DNA from: Edwardsiella piscicida
Lineage (GTDB): Bacteria > Pseudomonadota > Gammaproteobacteria > Enterobacterales > Enterobacteriaceae
Assembly: GCF_001896205.1 (NCBI RefSeq)
Contig: NZ_MPNU01000001.1
Coordinates: 3,463,952-3,527,951 of the forward strand
Direction: 5' to 3'
Length of the DNA: 64,000 nt
Below are positions 50,854 through 63,052 of the stretch, piece after piece (position 1 is the first letter of the stretch; each line of letters starts with the position of its first letter). The position numbers were made by a program, and so were the translations under genes. The notes below the pieces were generated by a model. That model was not told the origin of the DNA. It was given only the letters and a program-made list of their open reading frames with translations, and searched no databases.

Positions 50854-50915
50854 GCCGTTCTCCTATCGTTCAAACATGACCCAGCGGATCGATCCCGTCC
50901 CCGGCGTCAACGCCG

Positions 50916-52385
50916 TTACATCATCACTACGTCGAACTGCTCCTGACTGTAGAGCGTCTCTATCTGTACTTTAACCTGTTTGCCGACAAACAGCTCGACC
51001 TCCGCCAGGGCGTGGGACTCTTCGCTCTTCAGCGCCTCGCCCACCGCCGGAGAGGCATACACCAGGAAGCGATCGCTGTCATAGGCATGGTGCACCCGCA
51101 CGATCTCGCGCAGGATCTCGTAGCACACCGTCTCCACGGTTTTCACCGTGCCGCGGCCATGACAGGTTGGGCACTCGCCGCACAGCACGTGCTCGATGCT
51201 CTCACGGGTGCGCTTACGGGTCATCTCTACCAAGCCTAGCTGCGAAAAGCCATTGATGCTGGTTTTTGCCCGATCCTTGCTGAGGGCCTGCTCCAGGGAG
51301 TGCAGCACCCGACGCCGGTGATCCTCGCAGCTCATGTCGATAAAGTCGATGATGATGATGCCGCCCAGGTTACGCAGACGCAGCTGACGGGCAATGGCTT
51401 GGGTCGCCTCGACGTTGGTATTGAAGATGGTCTCATCCAGATTGCGGTGGCCGACGAAGGCGCCGGTGTTAATGTCGATGGTGGTCATCGCCTCGGTCTG
51501 ATCGATGATCAGATAGCCGCCCGACTTCAGCTCCACCCGGCGCTCCAGCGCCCGCTGGATCTCATTCTCCACGTCGTACATGTCAAAGATCGGCTGCTTA
51601 CCGCTGTACAGCTCCAGGCAGGGGGTCATCTCCGGCATGTATTCGCTGGTGAAGTCCTGCAGCAGATCGTAGGTCAGGCGCGAATCCACCCGGATACGAT
51701 CCAGCGAGGCCCCGGCAAAGTCGCGCAGCACCCGCTGCGCCAGCGCCAGCTCACCGTACAGCATGCACTTGGTCTTATTGCGCCGCTTGCGCTCCATCAC
51801 CTTGATCCACAGGCGCTTGAGAAACGCGGCGTCCTGCGCCAGCTCCTCGTCGTCGGCCCCCTCCGCCGCCGTGCGGATAATAAAGCCGCCCAGCTCGTCG
51901 CAGTGCGGGGCGACGATCGCCTTCAGGCGCTCGCGCTCCGCCTCGCTGTCGATGCGCTGCGAGACCCCGACGTGGCTGGCGCCCGGCATAAACACCAGAT
52001 AGCGCGACGGCAGGGTAATATCGGTGGTCAGCCGCGCCCCCTTGGTGCCCAGCGGATCCTTCACCACCTGCACCATCAGATCCTGTCCCTGACGCACCAG
52101 CTCGGCGATATCGCGCACGTGAAAGTTCTTCTGCTCGTCACCGGCAACGCACTCGGTGTGCGGCATAATGTCGGAGGCGTGCAGAAACGCCGCCTTCTCC
52201 AGACCAATATCTACAAAGGCCGCCTGCATTCCGGGCAGAACCCGGCTCACGCGCCCTTTGTATATATTGCCGACGATGCCGCGCTTGGACTCGCGCTCAA
52301 TATGGATCTCCTGCAGGATACCGCCATCGATATAGGCGACGCGCGTTTCCGATGGGGTAACGTTAACCAACAGTTCAGTTGTCAT
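50916..52385 (-). CDS. rng: Ribonuclease G
   Basis: An endoribonuclease of the RNase E/G family that matures the 5' end of 16S rRNA and takes part in mRNA decay. The 489 residues equal E. coli. The S1 domain lies at about 38-120 ([23 protein letters not shown]). The catalytic Mg-binding Asp residues are in [11 protein letters not shown] and IIIIDFIDM. The zinc-link is CGECPTC. The start overlaps the maf stop by 11 bases. Confidence 0.97.
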   Translation of the reverse strand: MTTELLVNVTPSETRVAYIDGGILQEIHIERESKRGIVGNIYKGRVSRVLPGMQAAFVDIGLEKAAFLHASDIMPHTECVAGDEQKNFHVRDIAELVRQGQDLMVQVVKDPLGTKGARLTTDITLPSRYLVFMPGASHVGVSQRIDSEAERERLKAIVAPHCDELGGFIIRTAAEGADDEELAQDAAFLKRLWIKVMERKRRNKTKCMLYGELALAQRVLRDFAGASLDRIRVDSRLTYDLLQDFTSEYMPEMTPCLELYSGKQPIFDMYDVENEIQRALERRVELKSGGYLIIDQTEAMTTIDINTGAFVGHRNLDETIFNTNVEATQAIARQLRLRNLGGIIIIDFIDMSCEDHRRRVLHSLEQALSKDRAKTSINGFSQLGLVEMTRKRTRESIEHVLCGECPTCHGRGTVKTVETVCYEILREIVRVHHAYDSDRFLVYASPAVGEALKSEESHALAEVELFVGKQVKVQIETLYSQEQFDVVMM

Positions 52386-52968
52386 GCTCTCTCCTCACAT
52401 CCCTTAACGCCATAAAGCGTGCCAGCAGCTCGCGGGTCTCCACCAGCGGCAGTCCCATCACCGCATGGTAGCTGCCGTTGATCGCGCGGACGAAACAGCC
52501 CCCTTTGCCCTGAATGCCGTAGGCGCCGGCCTTGTCCAGCGGCTCGCCGCTGGCCACATAGTCGGCGATCTGCGCCTCGCTCAGGGTACAGAAGGTCACC
52601 TCGGTCGCCACGTGGCAGCTGAGGCAGCCTCGCCGATCGGCCAGGGTCAGCGCCGTGATCACCTGATGGCTGCGCCCGGACAGGCGCCGCAGCATCTGCG
52701 CCGCCTGCGCCGGATCCTGCGGCTTTTCCAACACCTCGCCGTCGAGCACCACGATGGTATCCGCCCCCAGCACCGGGCGATCCTGCGCCGCGGCGGCCAC
52801 GCCGGCCTGCGCCTTGTCGCGCGACAGACGACAGACATACGCCAGCGGCGCCTCGTTCGGGCGACGCTGCTCCTCCACGCTCAGCGTTAAACGCTCAAAG
52901 GGAATCGCCATCAGCGTCAGCAGTTCACGCCGACGCGGGGAGCCAGAGGCCAGATAGATTTCACACAT
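52375..52968 (-). CDS. yhdE: Maf-family nucleotide pyrophosphatase YhdE
   Basis: A house-cleaning dTTP/UTP pyrophosphatase that removes abnormal nucleotides and is linked to septum inhibition. The 197 residues equal E. coli YhdE. The motifs are [12 protein letters not shown] (phosphate-binding), [18 protein letters not shown] and [10 protein letters not shown]. The start at 52968 ([11 protein letters not shown]) was set by homology. It lies between mreD and rng, as in E. coli. Confidence 0.95.
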   Translation of the reverse strand: MCEIYLASGSPRRRELLTLMAIPFERLTLSVEEQRRPNEAPLAYVCRLSRDKAQAGVAAAAQDRPVLGADTIVVLDGEVLEKPQDPAQAAQMLRRLSGRSHQVITALTLADRRGCLSCHVATEVTFCTLSEAQIADYVASGEPLDKAGAYGIQGKGGCFVRAINGSYHAVMGLPLVETRELLARFMALRDVRREHDN

Positions 52969-53008
52969 ACACTTTCGATAACCCTGTATTCTGCGCCGCC
53001 GCGCGCCG

Positions 53009-53497
53009 TTACTGCACGGCAAACTGGCGACGCACCTTACGCATCAGCAGGAACAGCCACGGCCATAGCAGCCCGTTCACTACACTACTCCAGAATACTT
53101 CCGGGCGGAATGCGGCGCTCGTGACCACAAACTCCCCCCAGAAAATCACGATGTCCATCGCCGCCGTCAGCACCATGACCATCAGGGCCTGCTGCCACAG
53201 CGCCATATTGCGCAGCAGCTGAAACTTAAAGGCCACCAGATAGGCCAGCAGACTAAAGGCCAGCGCGCGGATCCCCAGGGTTGACCCCAGGATCAGATCC
53301 CACCCCAGCCCCAGCAGAAAACCGGTGCCGACGTTCACCCGGTGCGGCAGCGCCATGGTCCAGTAAATCAGAAACAGCGCCAGCCAGTTGGGGCGAAACA
53401 TGGCGATATCATCCGGCCAGGGCATGATCTGCAGCACATAGGCCAGCAGGAAGAACAGCCAGATAATCCAGCGTCCATGGCTACGGTATCCCGACAT
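53009..53497 (-). CDS. mreD: Rod shape-determining protein MreD
   Basis: An inner-membrane subunit of the elongasome that controls cell-wall synthesis in rod-shaped cells. The 162 residues equal E. coli, with five or six membrane segments. Conserved parts are [22 protein letters not shown] and [24 protein letters not shown]. The start codon overlaps the mreC stop (TGATG). Confidence 0.96.
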   Translation of the reverse strand: MSGYRSHGRWIIWLFFLLAYVLQIMPWPDDIAMFRPNWLALFLIYWTMALPHRVNVGTGFLLGLGWDLILGSTLGIRALAFSLLAYLVAFKFQLLRNMALWQQALMVMVLTAAMDIVIFWGEFVVTSAAFRPEVFWSSVVNGLLWPWLFLLMRKVRRQFAVQ

Positions 53498-54549
53498 CAG
53501 CGCACCTCCTGTTTACGGCCCTGCGGCGTCGCCGTGCCCGACGCGGTGGCCGGCTTCGCGTTTCCCGGCGCGGCGGGCGGCGTCGGCGCAGATCCGGCAC
53601 CCGAGGCAGGAGGCGGCGCCGGCGGCCCCATCGCCGACGGCGGCGGTAGCACCTGCGGCATCATCTGCATCAGGCGCTCGTTGGCCACCCGCTGCACCGC
53701 ATCCGGCGGCAGCGGCAGAGTGCCGTCGCGATCGCCGCTCCACAGCAGCAGCAGGTAGCGCAGACGCTGCAGACCGGCGGTCGGCCGCGCCTTGATCACC
53801 GTATAGGCTCGCTGGTTATCCACCTTCACCGACGAGACCACCGCCACCGGGTAGCCCTCTGGGAAACGGCCGCCCAGGCCGGAGGTCACCAGCACATCGC
53901 CGACGCGAATATCGGTGTTCGCCGGCAGGTGCTCCAGCTGCAGATCGTCGCTGCAGCCGTTGCCGGCGGCCAGCACGCGGATATCGTTGCGCAGCACCTG
54001 AATCGGCAGCGCGTGGGAGGCGTTGCAGATCAGCAGCACCCGGCTGGTCGCTTTACCGACCGCCACCACCTGGCCGACCACGCCTTTGTCGCTGATCACC
54101 GGCTGGCCAAAGTAAACGCCGCTGCTGCTGCCCTTATCGATCACCACCTGATCGCTGTAGGGATCGGGCAGCGTAGAGATGACCTGGGTCACCATCTTGT
54201 GTTCATCCTGACGCAGCGGCGAACCCAACAGTTCGCGCAGGCGCGCGTTTTCCTGCTTCAATTGTCCCTGTAGCAGCAGATCGCTGTTTTTTAATAAGAG
54301 TTCTTGACGAAGCGCCCGGTTTTCCAGCTCCAGCCGATCGCGGGTGGCGAAGGTGTTAGAGAGGGTATCCAGGAACTGACGGGGACCGTTGGACAGATAA
54401 TAGAACGGACTCACGGAGGTATCGAGGTAGGTGCGGATCTGCTGAAACATGCCCAAACGGCTGTCAGCCACCACCAGTCCTACCGCCGCCACCACCGCCA
54501 AAAAAAGTCGCAGTTGCAGGGAGGGGCCCCTGCTGAATATCGGCTTCAT
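53497..54549 (-). CDS. mreC: Cell shape-determining protein MreC
   Basis: A bitopic periplasmic elongasome scaffold. It has a short cytoplasmic N terminus, a membrane segment at about 12-30, a coiled coil at about 65-110 ([21 protein letters not shown]), and a beta domain with [26 protein letters not shown] and [20 protein letters not shown]. The 350 residues are a little shorter than E. coli (367). The last 60 residues or so are a low-complexity tail of Pro, Ala and Gly. Confidence 0.96.
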   Translation of the reverse strand: MKPIFSRGPSLQLRLFLAVVAAVGLVVADSRLGMFQQIRTYLDTSVSPFYYLSNGPRQFLDTLSNTFATRDRLELENRALRQELLLKNSDLLLQGQLKQENARLRELLGSPLRQDEHKMVTQVISTLPDPYSDQVVIDKGSSSGVYFGQPVISDKGVVGQVVAVGKATSRVLLICNASHALPIQVLRNDIRVLAAGNGCSDDLQLEHLPANTDIRVGDVLVTSGLGGRFPEGYPVAVVSSVKVDNQRAYTVIKARPTAGLQRLRYLLLLWSGDRDGTLPLPPDAVQRVANERLMQMMPQVLPPPSAMGPPAPPPASGAGSAPTPPAAPGNAKPATASGTATPQGRKQEVR

Positions 54550-54623
54550 AAAATTGCGTTATCCTCGACGTCGGCGCTGCGCCGCGCGCAGCCCCGTGCA
54601 TGTAGCGATCGCGCGATACACGA

Positions 54624-54655
54624 ACACCGGACAGGGAGATCTCCCCGCCCGGTGT
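54624..54655 (-). other. Hairpin in the mreB-mreC gap
   Basis: ACACCGG (54624-54630) can pair with CCGGTGT (54649-54655), enclosing the perfect palindrome GGGAGATCTCCC (54634-54645). It lies in the 155-base gap after mreB without a T-run. It could be a partial terminator or an RNA-processing site that gives more mreB than mreCD transcript. Confidence 0.5.
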
Positions 54656-54704
54656 CCGGCATTCGTATCATCCCCGGCGGACGCCCGCGCCCGCCGCAGA
54701 GGGA

Positions 54705-56220
<1,516 letters not shown>

Positions 56221-58113
56221 CTAGAGAACCGGTCGTGATTTTGCAAAAAAATCCCCCTGCCCGCCGGCGATCCCTTTTTCTTTGAGAACTCGCCACTCCT
56301 CTTTGCTGCGCACCCCGGTGGCGAAGACCTGCGCGACGGTGCCCTCGCAGGCGCCGGTGATACTCTGCACAAACAGCTGGTTTTCGATACGCCGGTCAAT
56401 ATTGCGCACCAGCGCCGGATGCAGCTTCACCAGCGCCACCTGCAGCTGCTTGATATAGGTGGTGCTGACGATACGCAGCCCGGCCTGAGAGACCACCACC
56501 TGACACTCCAGCCCGCGCAGCAGGCGCAGGATCGGGCCCAGCCGCGCCTGGTGGGCGCAGACGTCCGCCTCGCTCAGCTCGATCAGGATGCGTCGGCGCA
56601 GCGGGCGCTCACTCTGCAGCAGGGTGTCGCGCAGCCAGCGCTGAAAGCTACGCTGTAATAATGAGTCAACCGTCAGCGGAAAGGCCAGCCTTTGTCCCGG
56701 CAGGCGACGCAACAACGGAATAATCTGACTGACCATCTGACGATCGAAGCGCTCCGCCAGCCCCAGCTGCTGCACCAGCGGCATAAATTCGGCGCTGGGG
56801 ATCGGCTGATTGCCGTCATAGATGTACGGCAGGATGTAATGGTGATGCACCCGCCCGTCCACCGTCACCGCGGGCTTGTGGAACAGCCGCGCCCCGCCGC
56901 GCGCCAGGGTCTGCTCCAGCAGGGTACGCCAGCGCACGCTGCCGCGCACCATCTCCGGCTGCGGAATCGGATCGACAAACCATCCGTTGCCGCCCTGCAG
57001 GGTCGCGCTGCGTGCCGCCTGCTCGGCGCGATCCATCACCGACTCCACCTGCTCGCCGGCGCGGTACAGGGTGATCCCGATATGCAGCACCTCATCGGCG
57101 ATCACCCCCGGCGCCGAGGGGATGGCCGCCAGCGAGGCCAGCAGCTGGGCGGCGAAGCCCTCCGCCTCTTTCAGCGAGCGATGCGGCAGCAGCACGGCAA
57201 AGTTATTCTGAAAATAGTGGGCCAGCAGGCCAGAGGGGTAGCGCATGACATAGGTCGACAGCATATTGGTCAGCGCATAGCGAAACTCTTCGCGCTGGCG
57301 CCGCCCCGGCTGGCTGGCCAGCGCCTCCAGATCCGGCAGGCGCAGGATCATCACCACGCCGTGGGCCCCCTCATCCTCCAGCAGGGTGGTCAGCTGATTA
57401 TCGAAAAACAGGCGGTTGTTTAACCCGGTGCGCGAGTCCTGCGCGGCAAAAGCGCGGATCAGCGAGTCTATCCGGCTGCGCTCTTCGCGCGCATCGGACA
57501 GCTCGGCGAGCAGGCAGTCGAGCGCGCTGCTGGCGCTGGCGGGAAACTCGCCGATGCCCCCCGCGCGCAGATCGCGATCGCCGGACAGAATGCGGCGCGC
57601 CCGGCGCTCCAGCCGCTCGATCCCCTGGGTCTGTCCACGCAGCCAGCGGTAGGCGAAAAACAGCATGATCACCATAACGCCAATGGAGAGCGAGAGCGGG
57701 AACATGCGCTCCAGCGAGTGGCTGTAGCTGGCCGTCGGCTCAATGTAGACCATCTTCAGACGATAGCCCGGGTGCTGCAGCAGCGGCGACTCGAAGCTGC
57801 GCAGGTTATCGTTGGTACGCCACGGGTTATACAGCGCGGGCAGGTGGTGGTAATAGACCTGGCGATCGTCGTGATACACCGACAGCTCAACGGCGCCGGC
57901 CGATCGCATCATCACCGGAAGCCAGCGCTTTACGCTGTCGCGGGACTCGGTCAACAGCTGCTGGTCGATCATCGCCGTCAGGATATTAAGCTGGGTCTCC
58001 GCGCGCTGATGGGTCTGGCTGTAAAAGCTATAGGTGCTGCCCAGCAGCATCAGAAACATCCCTAACGCAACCAGTAAGGTAATGAAGGCAAAGAATTTGG
58101 TTGTAATACGCAT
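56221..58113 (-). CDS. csrD: RNase E specificity factor CsrD
   Basis: A membrane-anchored degenerate GGDEF-EAL protein that targets the small RNAs CsrB and CsrC for RNase E decay. The 630 residues (E. coli 646) have membrane segments at about 7-27 and 135-155, a HAMP-like region (about 160-215), a GGDEF-like domain (about 220-380) and an EAL-like domain (about 390-625). Neither a GGDEF nor an EAL signature is present (YFQNNFAVLLPH where GGDEF would be), so no cyclic-di-GMP turnover is expected. The position upstream of mreB is the E. coli order. Confidence 0.94.
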   Translation of the reverse strand: MRITTKFFAFITLLVALGMFLMLLGSTYSFYSQTHQRAETQLNILTAMIDQQLLTESRDSVKRWLPVMMRSAGAVELSVYHDDRQVYYHHLPALYNPWRTNDNLRSFESPLLQHPGYRLKMVYIEPTASYSHSLERMFPLSLSIGVMVIMLFFAYRWLRGQTQGIERLERRARRILSGDRDLRAGGIGEFPASASSALDCLLAELSDAREERSRIDSLIRAFAAQDSRTGLNNRLFFDNQLTTLLEDEGAHGVVMILRLPDLEALASQPGRRQREEFRYALTNMLSTYVMRYPSGLLAHYFQNNFAVLLPHRSLKEAEGFAAQLLASLAAIPSAPGVIADEVLHIGITLYRAGEQVESVMDRAEQAARSATLQGGNGWFVDPIPQPEMVRGSVRWRTLLEQTLARGGARLFHKPAVTVDGRVHHHYILPYIYDGNQPIPSAEFMPLVQQLGLAERFDRQMVSQIIPLLRRLPGQRLAFPLTVDSLLQRSFQRWLRDTLLQSERPLRRRILIELSEADVCAHQARLGPILRLLRGLECQVVVSQAGLRIVSTTYIKQLQVALVKLHPALVRNIDRRIENQLFVQSITGACEGTVAQVFATGVRSKEEWRVLKEKGIAGGQGDFFAKSRPVL

Positions 58114-58449
58114 CCCTGACCCTGCCCATTCCGTTAAGCGTCATCGCCGTGAAAATAAAGGCGCCCTCTACGCGCGCCGCCGCCCGGAGAGAGCGTCTGC
58201 CTCAATAGTAAACAATTCCGACGCCGACCATATCATCATTTATATAAATTATTTTTTCAGATCGAATTTTCCCCATTAATACAAACGACCCCAGAGGACG
58301 CGCAAAGTGTCGGATACGCCACAGTTTTGACATTTATCCGCCGGGCCCATCGCCACCGCGCTTTACAGCGCCGGAGAGATTCACCAAAAATCCAGTTGAA
58401 ATACAATGCGTTACATATAAACACAATGATTAACTGACAGGGATATATT
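58114..58449. other. Intergenic region between divergent csrD and hupE
   Basis: 336 bases without a convincing gene. TTGACA at 58327-58332 and TTGAAA at 58396-58401 are possible -35 elements towards hupE, but neither has a good -10 at standard spacing. AT-rich stretches lie at 58205-58270 and 58390-58450. Confidence 0.55.
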
Positions 58450-59040
58450 ATGAAAAAATTATCTTTCGCCGGCAGCCTGCTGCTGTGCGCCGCGGCCCCA
58501 GCGCTGGCGCACACCGGCGCCGGAGCGACCCACGGCTTCTGGGCGGGCATCTACCACCCGCTGTCCGGTCTCGATCACCTGCTGGCGATGCTGACGGTGG
58601 GGCTATGGGCCGCCCAGCGCGGCGGTAAGGCGCGCTGGCGGGTGCCCGCCGCCTTCGTTCTCACCATGATCGCCGGCGGTGCCCTGGCCCTGGTGACCGA
58701 TCGGGTGCCCGGGCAGACCGTCGAATTCGGCATCACCGCCTCGGTGCTGGTGATGGGGCTGCTGGTCGCCGCCCGGGTACGCCTGCCCCTGCTGCCCAGT
58801 TGTCTGCTGGTCGGGCTGTTCGCCCTGTTCCACGGCTACGCCCACGGCATGGAGATGCCGGCGGACGCCGGCGGGCTGAGCTACAGCCTGGGGTTTGCCC
58901 TGGTGACCGCCCTGCTGCACGGGGCCGGGCTGACGCTGGGGCTGCTGTTCGGGCGCATAGAGCGGCGCGGGGTACATTATCTGACGCCGCTCACCGGTGG
59001 GATGGTTGCCGTAGCGGGCGGAGCCCTATTCCTGTTATAG
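58450..59040 (+). CDS. hupE: HupE/UreJ-family membrane protein (putative nickel/cobalt transporter)
   Basis: A 196-residue protein with a signal peptide (ending PALA, followed directly by HTG) and about six membrane segments. The HupE/UreJ hallmarks are present: HPLSGLDHLLAML near the N terminus, LFHGYAHGMEMP in the middle and ALLHGAGLTLGLLFG near the end. These His residues fit metal binding. Family members carry nickel or cobalt for hydrogenase or urease. Here no such enzyme lies nearby, so it probably serves one encoded elsewhere. A short gap leads to acuI, which has its own start site. Confidence 0.85.
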   Translation: MKKLSFAGSLLLCAAAPALAHTGAGATHGFWAGIYHPLSGLDHLLAMLTVGLWAAQRGGKARWRVPAAFVLTMIAGGALALVTDRVPGQTVEFGITASVLVMGLLVAARVRLPLLPSCLLVGLFALFHGYAHGMEMPADAGGLSYSLGFALVTALLHGAGLTLGLLFGRIERRGVHYLTPLTGGMVAVAGGALFLL

Positions 59041-59109
59041 AATAGGCATCGCCGCCGCAGAAAGCAGAAACGCGTCGGCATTCAGCCACTCAATCAACAG
59101 GATCCCATC

Positions 59110-60087
59110 ATGAAAGCGCTGCTACTCGACAACCGTGACGGTCAGACCCATGCCCACATTCAACAGCTGAACAGCGACGACCTGCCCGCCGGGGAGGTTC
59201 TGGTCGACGTCCACTGGTCCGGTCTTAACTATAAGGATGCGCTGGCCATCACCGGCAAGGGCAAGATCGTGCGCCAGTTTCCCATGGTGCCGGGTATCGA
59301 TTTTGCCGGGGTCGTGAACCAGAGCACCGATGCGCGCTTTGTCCCCGGCCAAGCGGTATTGCTGACCGGCTGGGGCGTTGGGGAGCAGCACTGGGGCGGG
59401 CTGGCGCAGCAGGCGCGGGTCGCCGCCGACTGGCTGCTGCCGATGCCGCAGGGGCTGGACGGCCGCCGGGCGATGATTATCGGCACCGCCGGCCTGACCG
59501 CCATGCTGTGCGTGATGGCGCTGGAGGAGGGAGGCGTGACCCCTGAACAGGGCGACGTGCTGGTCACCGGCGCCAGCGGCGGCGTCGGCAGCACCGCCGT
59601 CGCGCTGCTCAGCCGCCTGGGCTACCGGGTGACGGCCGTCAGCGGGCGGGAGGAGAACCACGACTATCTGCTGGCGCTCGGCGCGCAGCAGGTGCTGCCG
59701 CGGGCCGATTTCCAGACCCCGGCCCGTCCGCTGGAAAAACAGCGCTGGACCGGCGCCGTTGACACCGTCGGCGGCGAGGTGCTGGCCAAGACGCTGGCGC
59801 AGATGGACAGCAACGGCACGGTCGCCGCCTGCGGACTGGCGGGCGGCTTTACCCTGCCGACCACCGTCATGCCGTTCATTCTGCGCAACGTGCGGCTGCA
59901 GGGGGTGGACTCGGTCATGGCCTCCCCGGCCCGGCGCTCTCTGGCCTGGCAGCGCCTGGCCGAGCTGCTGCCGGCCGACTTCTACCGTCGCTGCGCCAAC
60001 GAGATCACCCTGGAGCAGGCGATCCCGGCCGCGGCCGATCTGATGGCGAACCGCATCACCGGCCGCACGCTGGTGCGCCTGCGCTAG
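59110..60087 (+). CDS. acuI: NADPH-dependent acryloyl-CoA reductase AcuI (YhdH)
   Basis: A medium-chain zinc-less quinone oxidoreductase family enzyme that reduces toxic acryloyl-CoA to propionyl-CoA. The 325 residues match E. coli YhdH (324). Conserved parts are VDVHWSGLNYKDALAITGKG, PGIDFAGVV and the nucleotide-binding VLVTGASGGVGSTAVALL. AGGA lies seven bases before the ATG. csrD-yhdH adjacency is as in E. coli, with hupE inserted. Confidence 0.95.
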   Translation: MKALLLDNRDGQTHAHIQQLNSDDLPAGEVLVDVHWSGLNYKDALAITGKGKIVRQFPMVPGIDFAGVVNQSTDARFVPGQAVLLTGWGVGEQHWGGLAQQARVAADWLLPMPQGLDGRRAMIIGTAGLTAMLCVMALEEGGVTPEQGDVLVTGASGGVGSTAVALLSRLGYRVTAVSGREENHDYLLALGAQQVLPRADFQTPARPLEKQRWTGAVDTVGGEVLAKTLAQMDSNGTVAACGLAGGFTLPTTVMPFILRNVRLQGVDSVMASPARRSLAWQRLAELLPADFYRRCANEITLEQAIPAAADLMANRITGRTLVRLR

Positions 60088-60096
60088 CCCCACCGC

Positions 60097-60117
60097 GCGG
60101 CGGGGTGCACCCGCCGC
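60097..60117 (+). terminator. GC hairpin after acuI
   Basis: GCGGCGGG (60097-60104) and CCCGCCGC (60110-60117) form a perfect 8-bp stem ten bases past the acuI stop codon. There is no T-run, so it is only a candidate terminator. Confidence 0.5.
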
Positions 60118-60203
60118 CAAGTATAACAATTTTGTGATACTCGCCACCGCCGCGCCCTTTCCTGCCATGATGAATATAAGACCCATTATCAAGGAGTGCG
60201 ACC

Positions 60204-61205
60204 ATGGCCCGATACCCGACACTGCGCGAAGCCGATGTCACCCCGGAGGATCTGTTCTACCAGCGGCGCCGCGTACTCAAAGCGCTCGGCATCAGCGCCG
60301 CGGCGCTGGCCATCACCCCGTCGGCCCACGCCGATCTGCTCAGCTGGTTTAAAGGACACGATCGTCCGCCGGCCCCGCCGGGCAAGCCGCTGGAGTTCAC
60401 CCGTCCCGCCGCCTGGCAGGCCGATCTGCCGCTGACCCCGGAAGATAAGGTCAGCGGCTACAATAACTTCTACGAATTTGGCCTGGACAAGGCCGATCCG
60501 GCCGCCAACGCCGGCACCCTGCGCACCGACGGCTGGAAAATCACCCTCGACGGTGAGGTGGCCAAACCGATGACCCTGGATATGGACGATATCCTGCGCC
60601 GCTTCCCGCTGGAGGAGCGCATCTACCGCATGCGCTGCGTAGAAGCCTGGTCTATGGTGATCCCCTGGGTCGGCTTCGAGCTGGGACAGCTGCTGCGCCA
60701 GGCCGAGCCCACCAGCCGGGCGCGCTATGTCGCCTTTACCACCCTGTACGATCCCGAGCAAATGCCGGGTCAAAAGGATCGCTTTATCGGCGGCGGCCTG
60801 AAGTACCCCTACGTCGAAGGGCTGCGGATCGACGAGGCCATGCACCCGCTGACCCTGCTCAGCGTTGGGGTCTACGGCAAGGGGCTGCCGCCGCAGAACG
60901 GGGCGCCGATCCGCCTGACGGTGCCGTGGAAATACGGTTTTAAGGGCATCAAGTCGATCGTGCATATCCGCCTGGTGGAAAATGCGCCCCCCACCACCTG
61001 GAATCTGCTCGCCCCCAAAGAGTACGGCTTTTATGCCAACGTCAATCCGCAGGTTGACCACCCGCGCTGGTCCCAGGCCAGCGAGCGGCTGATCGGCAGC
61101 GGCGGGATTCTGGACGTCAAGCGACAGCCGACGCTGCCGTTTAACGGCTATGCCGATCAGGTTGCCTCGCTGTATCAGGGGATGGATCTGAGGAAATACT
61201 ACTGA
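60204..61205 (+). CDS. msrP: Periplasmic methionine sulfoxide reductase catalytic subunit MsrP
   Basis: A molybdopterin enzyme that repairs oxidised methionine in periplasmic proteins. A Tat signal is visible ([23 protein letters not shown] region). The Moco-ligand cysteine is in [13 protein letters not shown]. The 333 residues match E. coli YedY (334). AAGGAG precedes the ATG. The stop codon overlaps the msrQ start (TGATG). Confidence 0.96.
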   Translation: MARYPTLREADVTPEDLFYQRRRVLKALGISAAALAITPSAHADLLSWFKGHDRPPAPPGKPLEFTRPAAWQADLPLTPEDKVSGYNNFYEFGLDKADPAANAGTLRTDGWKITLDGEVAKPMTLDMDDILRRFPLEERIYRMRCVEAWSMVIPWVGFELGQLLRQAEPTSRARYVAFTTLYDPEQMPGQKDRFIGGGLKYPYVEGLRIDEAMHPLTLLSVGVYGKGLPPQNGAPIRLTVPWKYGFKGIKSIVHIRLVENAPPTTWNLLAPKEYGFYANVNPQVDHPRWSQASERLIGSGGILDVKRQPTLPFNGYADQVASLYQGMDLRKYY

Positions 61206-61804
61206 TGAAACGCCTGAGCCCTGCCCAGATTACCGCGCTGAAGTGGTTGATTTGGCTGGCGGCGGGTCTGCCGCTGCTGTGGCTGCCGCTGGCGGCAAGC
61301 CAGGGATGGCTCAGCGCCGATCCGGCCAAGGACATTCAGCACATAACCGGACTGATGGCGCTCAAGCTGCTGCTGGCGACCCTGCTGGTATCGCCGCTGG
61401 CGCGGCTGACCCGTCAAAGCCTGCTGATGCGAACCCGCCGCCTGCTGGGGATATGGTGCTTTGTCTGGGCCTCGCTGCACCTGCTGAGCTACCTGCTGCT
61501 GGAGCTGGGCGGCAACGTCGCGCTGCTGGGCAGCGAACTGCTGCGCCGTCCCTACCTCACGCTGGGGCTGGCGGCCTGGCTGATCCTGCTGGCCCTGACC
61601 CTGACCTCGACCCGGCGCGCCATGTCCGCCCTGGGACCCCGCTGGCAAAAGCTGCATAACCTGGTCTACCTGGCGGCGATTATCGCTCCGCTGCACTACC
61701 TGTGGTCAGTCAAGACACTCTCTCCGCTGCCGTTTTTTTACGCACTCGGCGCCCTCATCTTGTTAGCATTGCGTTATCAAAAAATCCGCCAATGGTGGCG
61801 ATAA
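61205..61804 (+). CDS. msrQ: Haem-binding membrane subunit MsrQ
   Basis: The inner-membrane haem b protein that feeds quinol electrons to MsrP. The 199 residues have about six membrane segments. Likely haem-ligand histidines are in [15 protein letters not shown] and the [20 protein letters not shown] region. It is translationally coupled to msrP. E. coli MsrQ (YedZ) has 211 residues. Confidence 0.95.
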   Translation: MKRLSPAQITALKWLIWLAAGLPLLWLPLAASQGWLSADPAKDIQHITGLMALKLLLATLLVSPLARLTRQSLLMRTRRLLGIWCFVWASLHLLSYLLLELGGNVALLGSELLRRPYLTLGLAAWLILLALTLTSTRRAMSALGPRWQKLHNLVYLAAIIAPLHYLWSVKTLSPLPFFYALGALILLALRYQKIRQWWR

Positions 61805-62045
61805 CCAGTGGAACTTGCAGCCATTTTTAGAATCTAACCTTTAACGTGCCGTCGCGATCGTCGCGGCGGCGGGTTGCATATCTTCGCTGATTCGACCAGT
61901 ATTCAGCTGCGAATTGATCCGAAATCATTATAATGCCCGACTTTATACGCCGATCGATGCCACAAATTGGTAGAGAAAGAGTGACAACGCGGCGACATCG
62001 GGTTATTTTGGCAAAATTCGTCTGATTGCCGGAGATAGCAGCACA

Positions 62046-62495
62046 ATGGCAGATAAGTTCAACATTTTGCTTCTTAACGGTCCCAATCTGAATATGCTGG
62101 GCGTCCGCGAGCCGGAAAAATACGGCACCCTGACGCTGGCGCAGATTGTCGCGCGCCTGGATCGGCGCGCGCAGACGCTCGGCGTTTCGCTGCGCCATAT
62201 TCAGTCCAATGCAGAGCATGAGCTGATCGCCCAGATCCATGCCGCGTTTGGCAATACCGATTTTATTCTGATTAACCCGGCAGCGTTTACCCATACCAGC
62301 GTAGCGCTGCGCGATGCCCTGTTGGCGGTGCAGATCCCGTTTATCGAGATCCATCTGTCCAACGTGCACGCCCGAGAGCCGTTCCGCCACCACTCCTATC
62401 TGTCCGATATCGCTGTGGGGGTCATTTGCGGTCTGGGCGCCGAGGGGTATGACTATGCCCTGCAGGCGGCGGTTAATCGCCTGAACGTATCATGA
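62046..62495 (+). CDS. aroQ: Type II 3-dehydroquinate dehydratase AroQ
   Basis: A dodecameric enzyme of the shikimate pathway. The 149 residues have the N-terminal [20 protein letters not shown], with the active-site Tyr. [17 protein letters not shown] and [18 protein letters not shown] carry the catalytic His and substrate-binding residues. E. coli K-12 uses the unrelated type I AroD instead; the aroQ-accB-accC order is typical of other enterobacteria and gammaproteobacteria. A TATAAT at 61929-61934 may be its -10 box. Confidence 0.96.
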   Translation: MADKFNILLLNGPNLNMLGVREPEKYGTLTLAQIVARLDRRAQTLGVSLRHIQSNAEHELIAQIHAAFGNTDFILINPAAFTHTSVALRDALLAVQIPFIEIHLSNVHAREPFRHHSYLSDIAVGVICGLGAEGYDYALQAAVNRLNVS

Positions 62496-62577
62496 TAAAC
62501 CGGGACGTACGCCCGTCCGCCGCTGTGCGCGGCGCGCGTCCACAATCTTCGTAACAACAACGAGTACGGAATCACAC

Positions 62578-63042
62578 ATGGATATTCGTAAAATCAAGAA
62601 ACTGATCGAACTGGTTGAAGAATCCGGCATCGCCGAGCTGGAAATCTCTGAAGGTGAAGAATCAGTACGCATCAGTCGTGCCCCGGCCGCCATGCCGGCC
62701 ATGCAACCGTTCTACGCCGCAGCCCCGGCTCCGGTTGCTGCCCCGGTCGCCGCCGCACCCGCCGCGGCAGCCCCGGCCGCCGCCGACAACGGCAGCGCGG
62801 CCCTGAGCGGCCATGTCGTCCGTTCTCCGATGGTCGGTACTTTCTACCGCACCCCGAGCCCGGAGGCCAAAGCGTTCGTCGAAGTGGGCCAGAAGGTCAA
62901 CGCCGGCGATCCGCTGTGCATCGTTGAAGCGATGAAAATGATGAACCAGATCGAAGCCGATAAGTCCGGCGTCGTTAAGGCGATCCTGGTAGAAAACGGT
63001 CAACCGGTTGAGTTTGACGAGCCGTTGGTGGTCATCGAATAA
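62578..63042 (+). CDS. accB: Biotin carboxyl carrier protein of acetyl-CoA carboxylase
   Basis: Carries biotin between AccC and AccAD in the first step of fatty-acid synthesis. The 154 residues match E. coli (156). The N-terminal part (1-40) is followed by an Ala/Pro-rich linker (about 40-78). The biotinyl domain contains the biotinylated Lys in the EAMKMMNQ motif and the thumb region [19 protein letters not shown]. It lies 10 bases upstream of accC. Confidence 0.98.
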   Translation: MDIRKIKKLIELVEESGIAELEISEGEESVRISRAPAAMPAMQPFYAAAPAPVAAPVAAAPAAAAPAAADNGSAALSGHVVRSPMVGTFYRTPSPEAKAFVEVGQKVNAGDPLCIVEAMKMMNQIEADKSGVVKAILVENGQPVEFDEPLVVIE

Positions 63043-63052
63043 CGGGGCGAAC

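Noticed and set aside
56221-58113. An active cyclic-di-GMP enzyme
   Set aside because: The GGDEF and EAL signatures are both absent. Architecture and position identify CsrD, which does not turn over cyclic-di-GMP.
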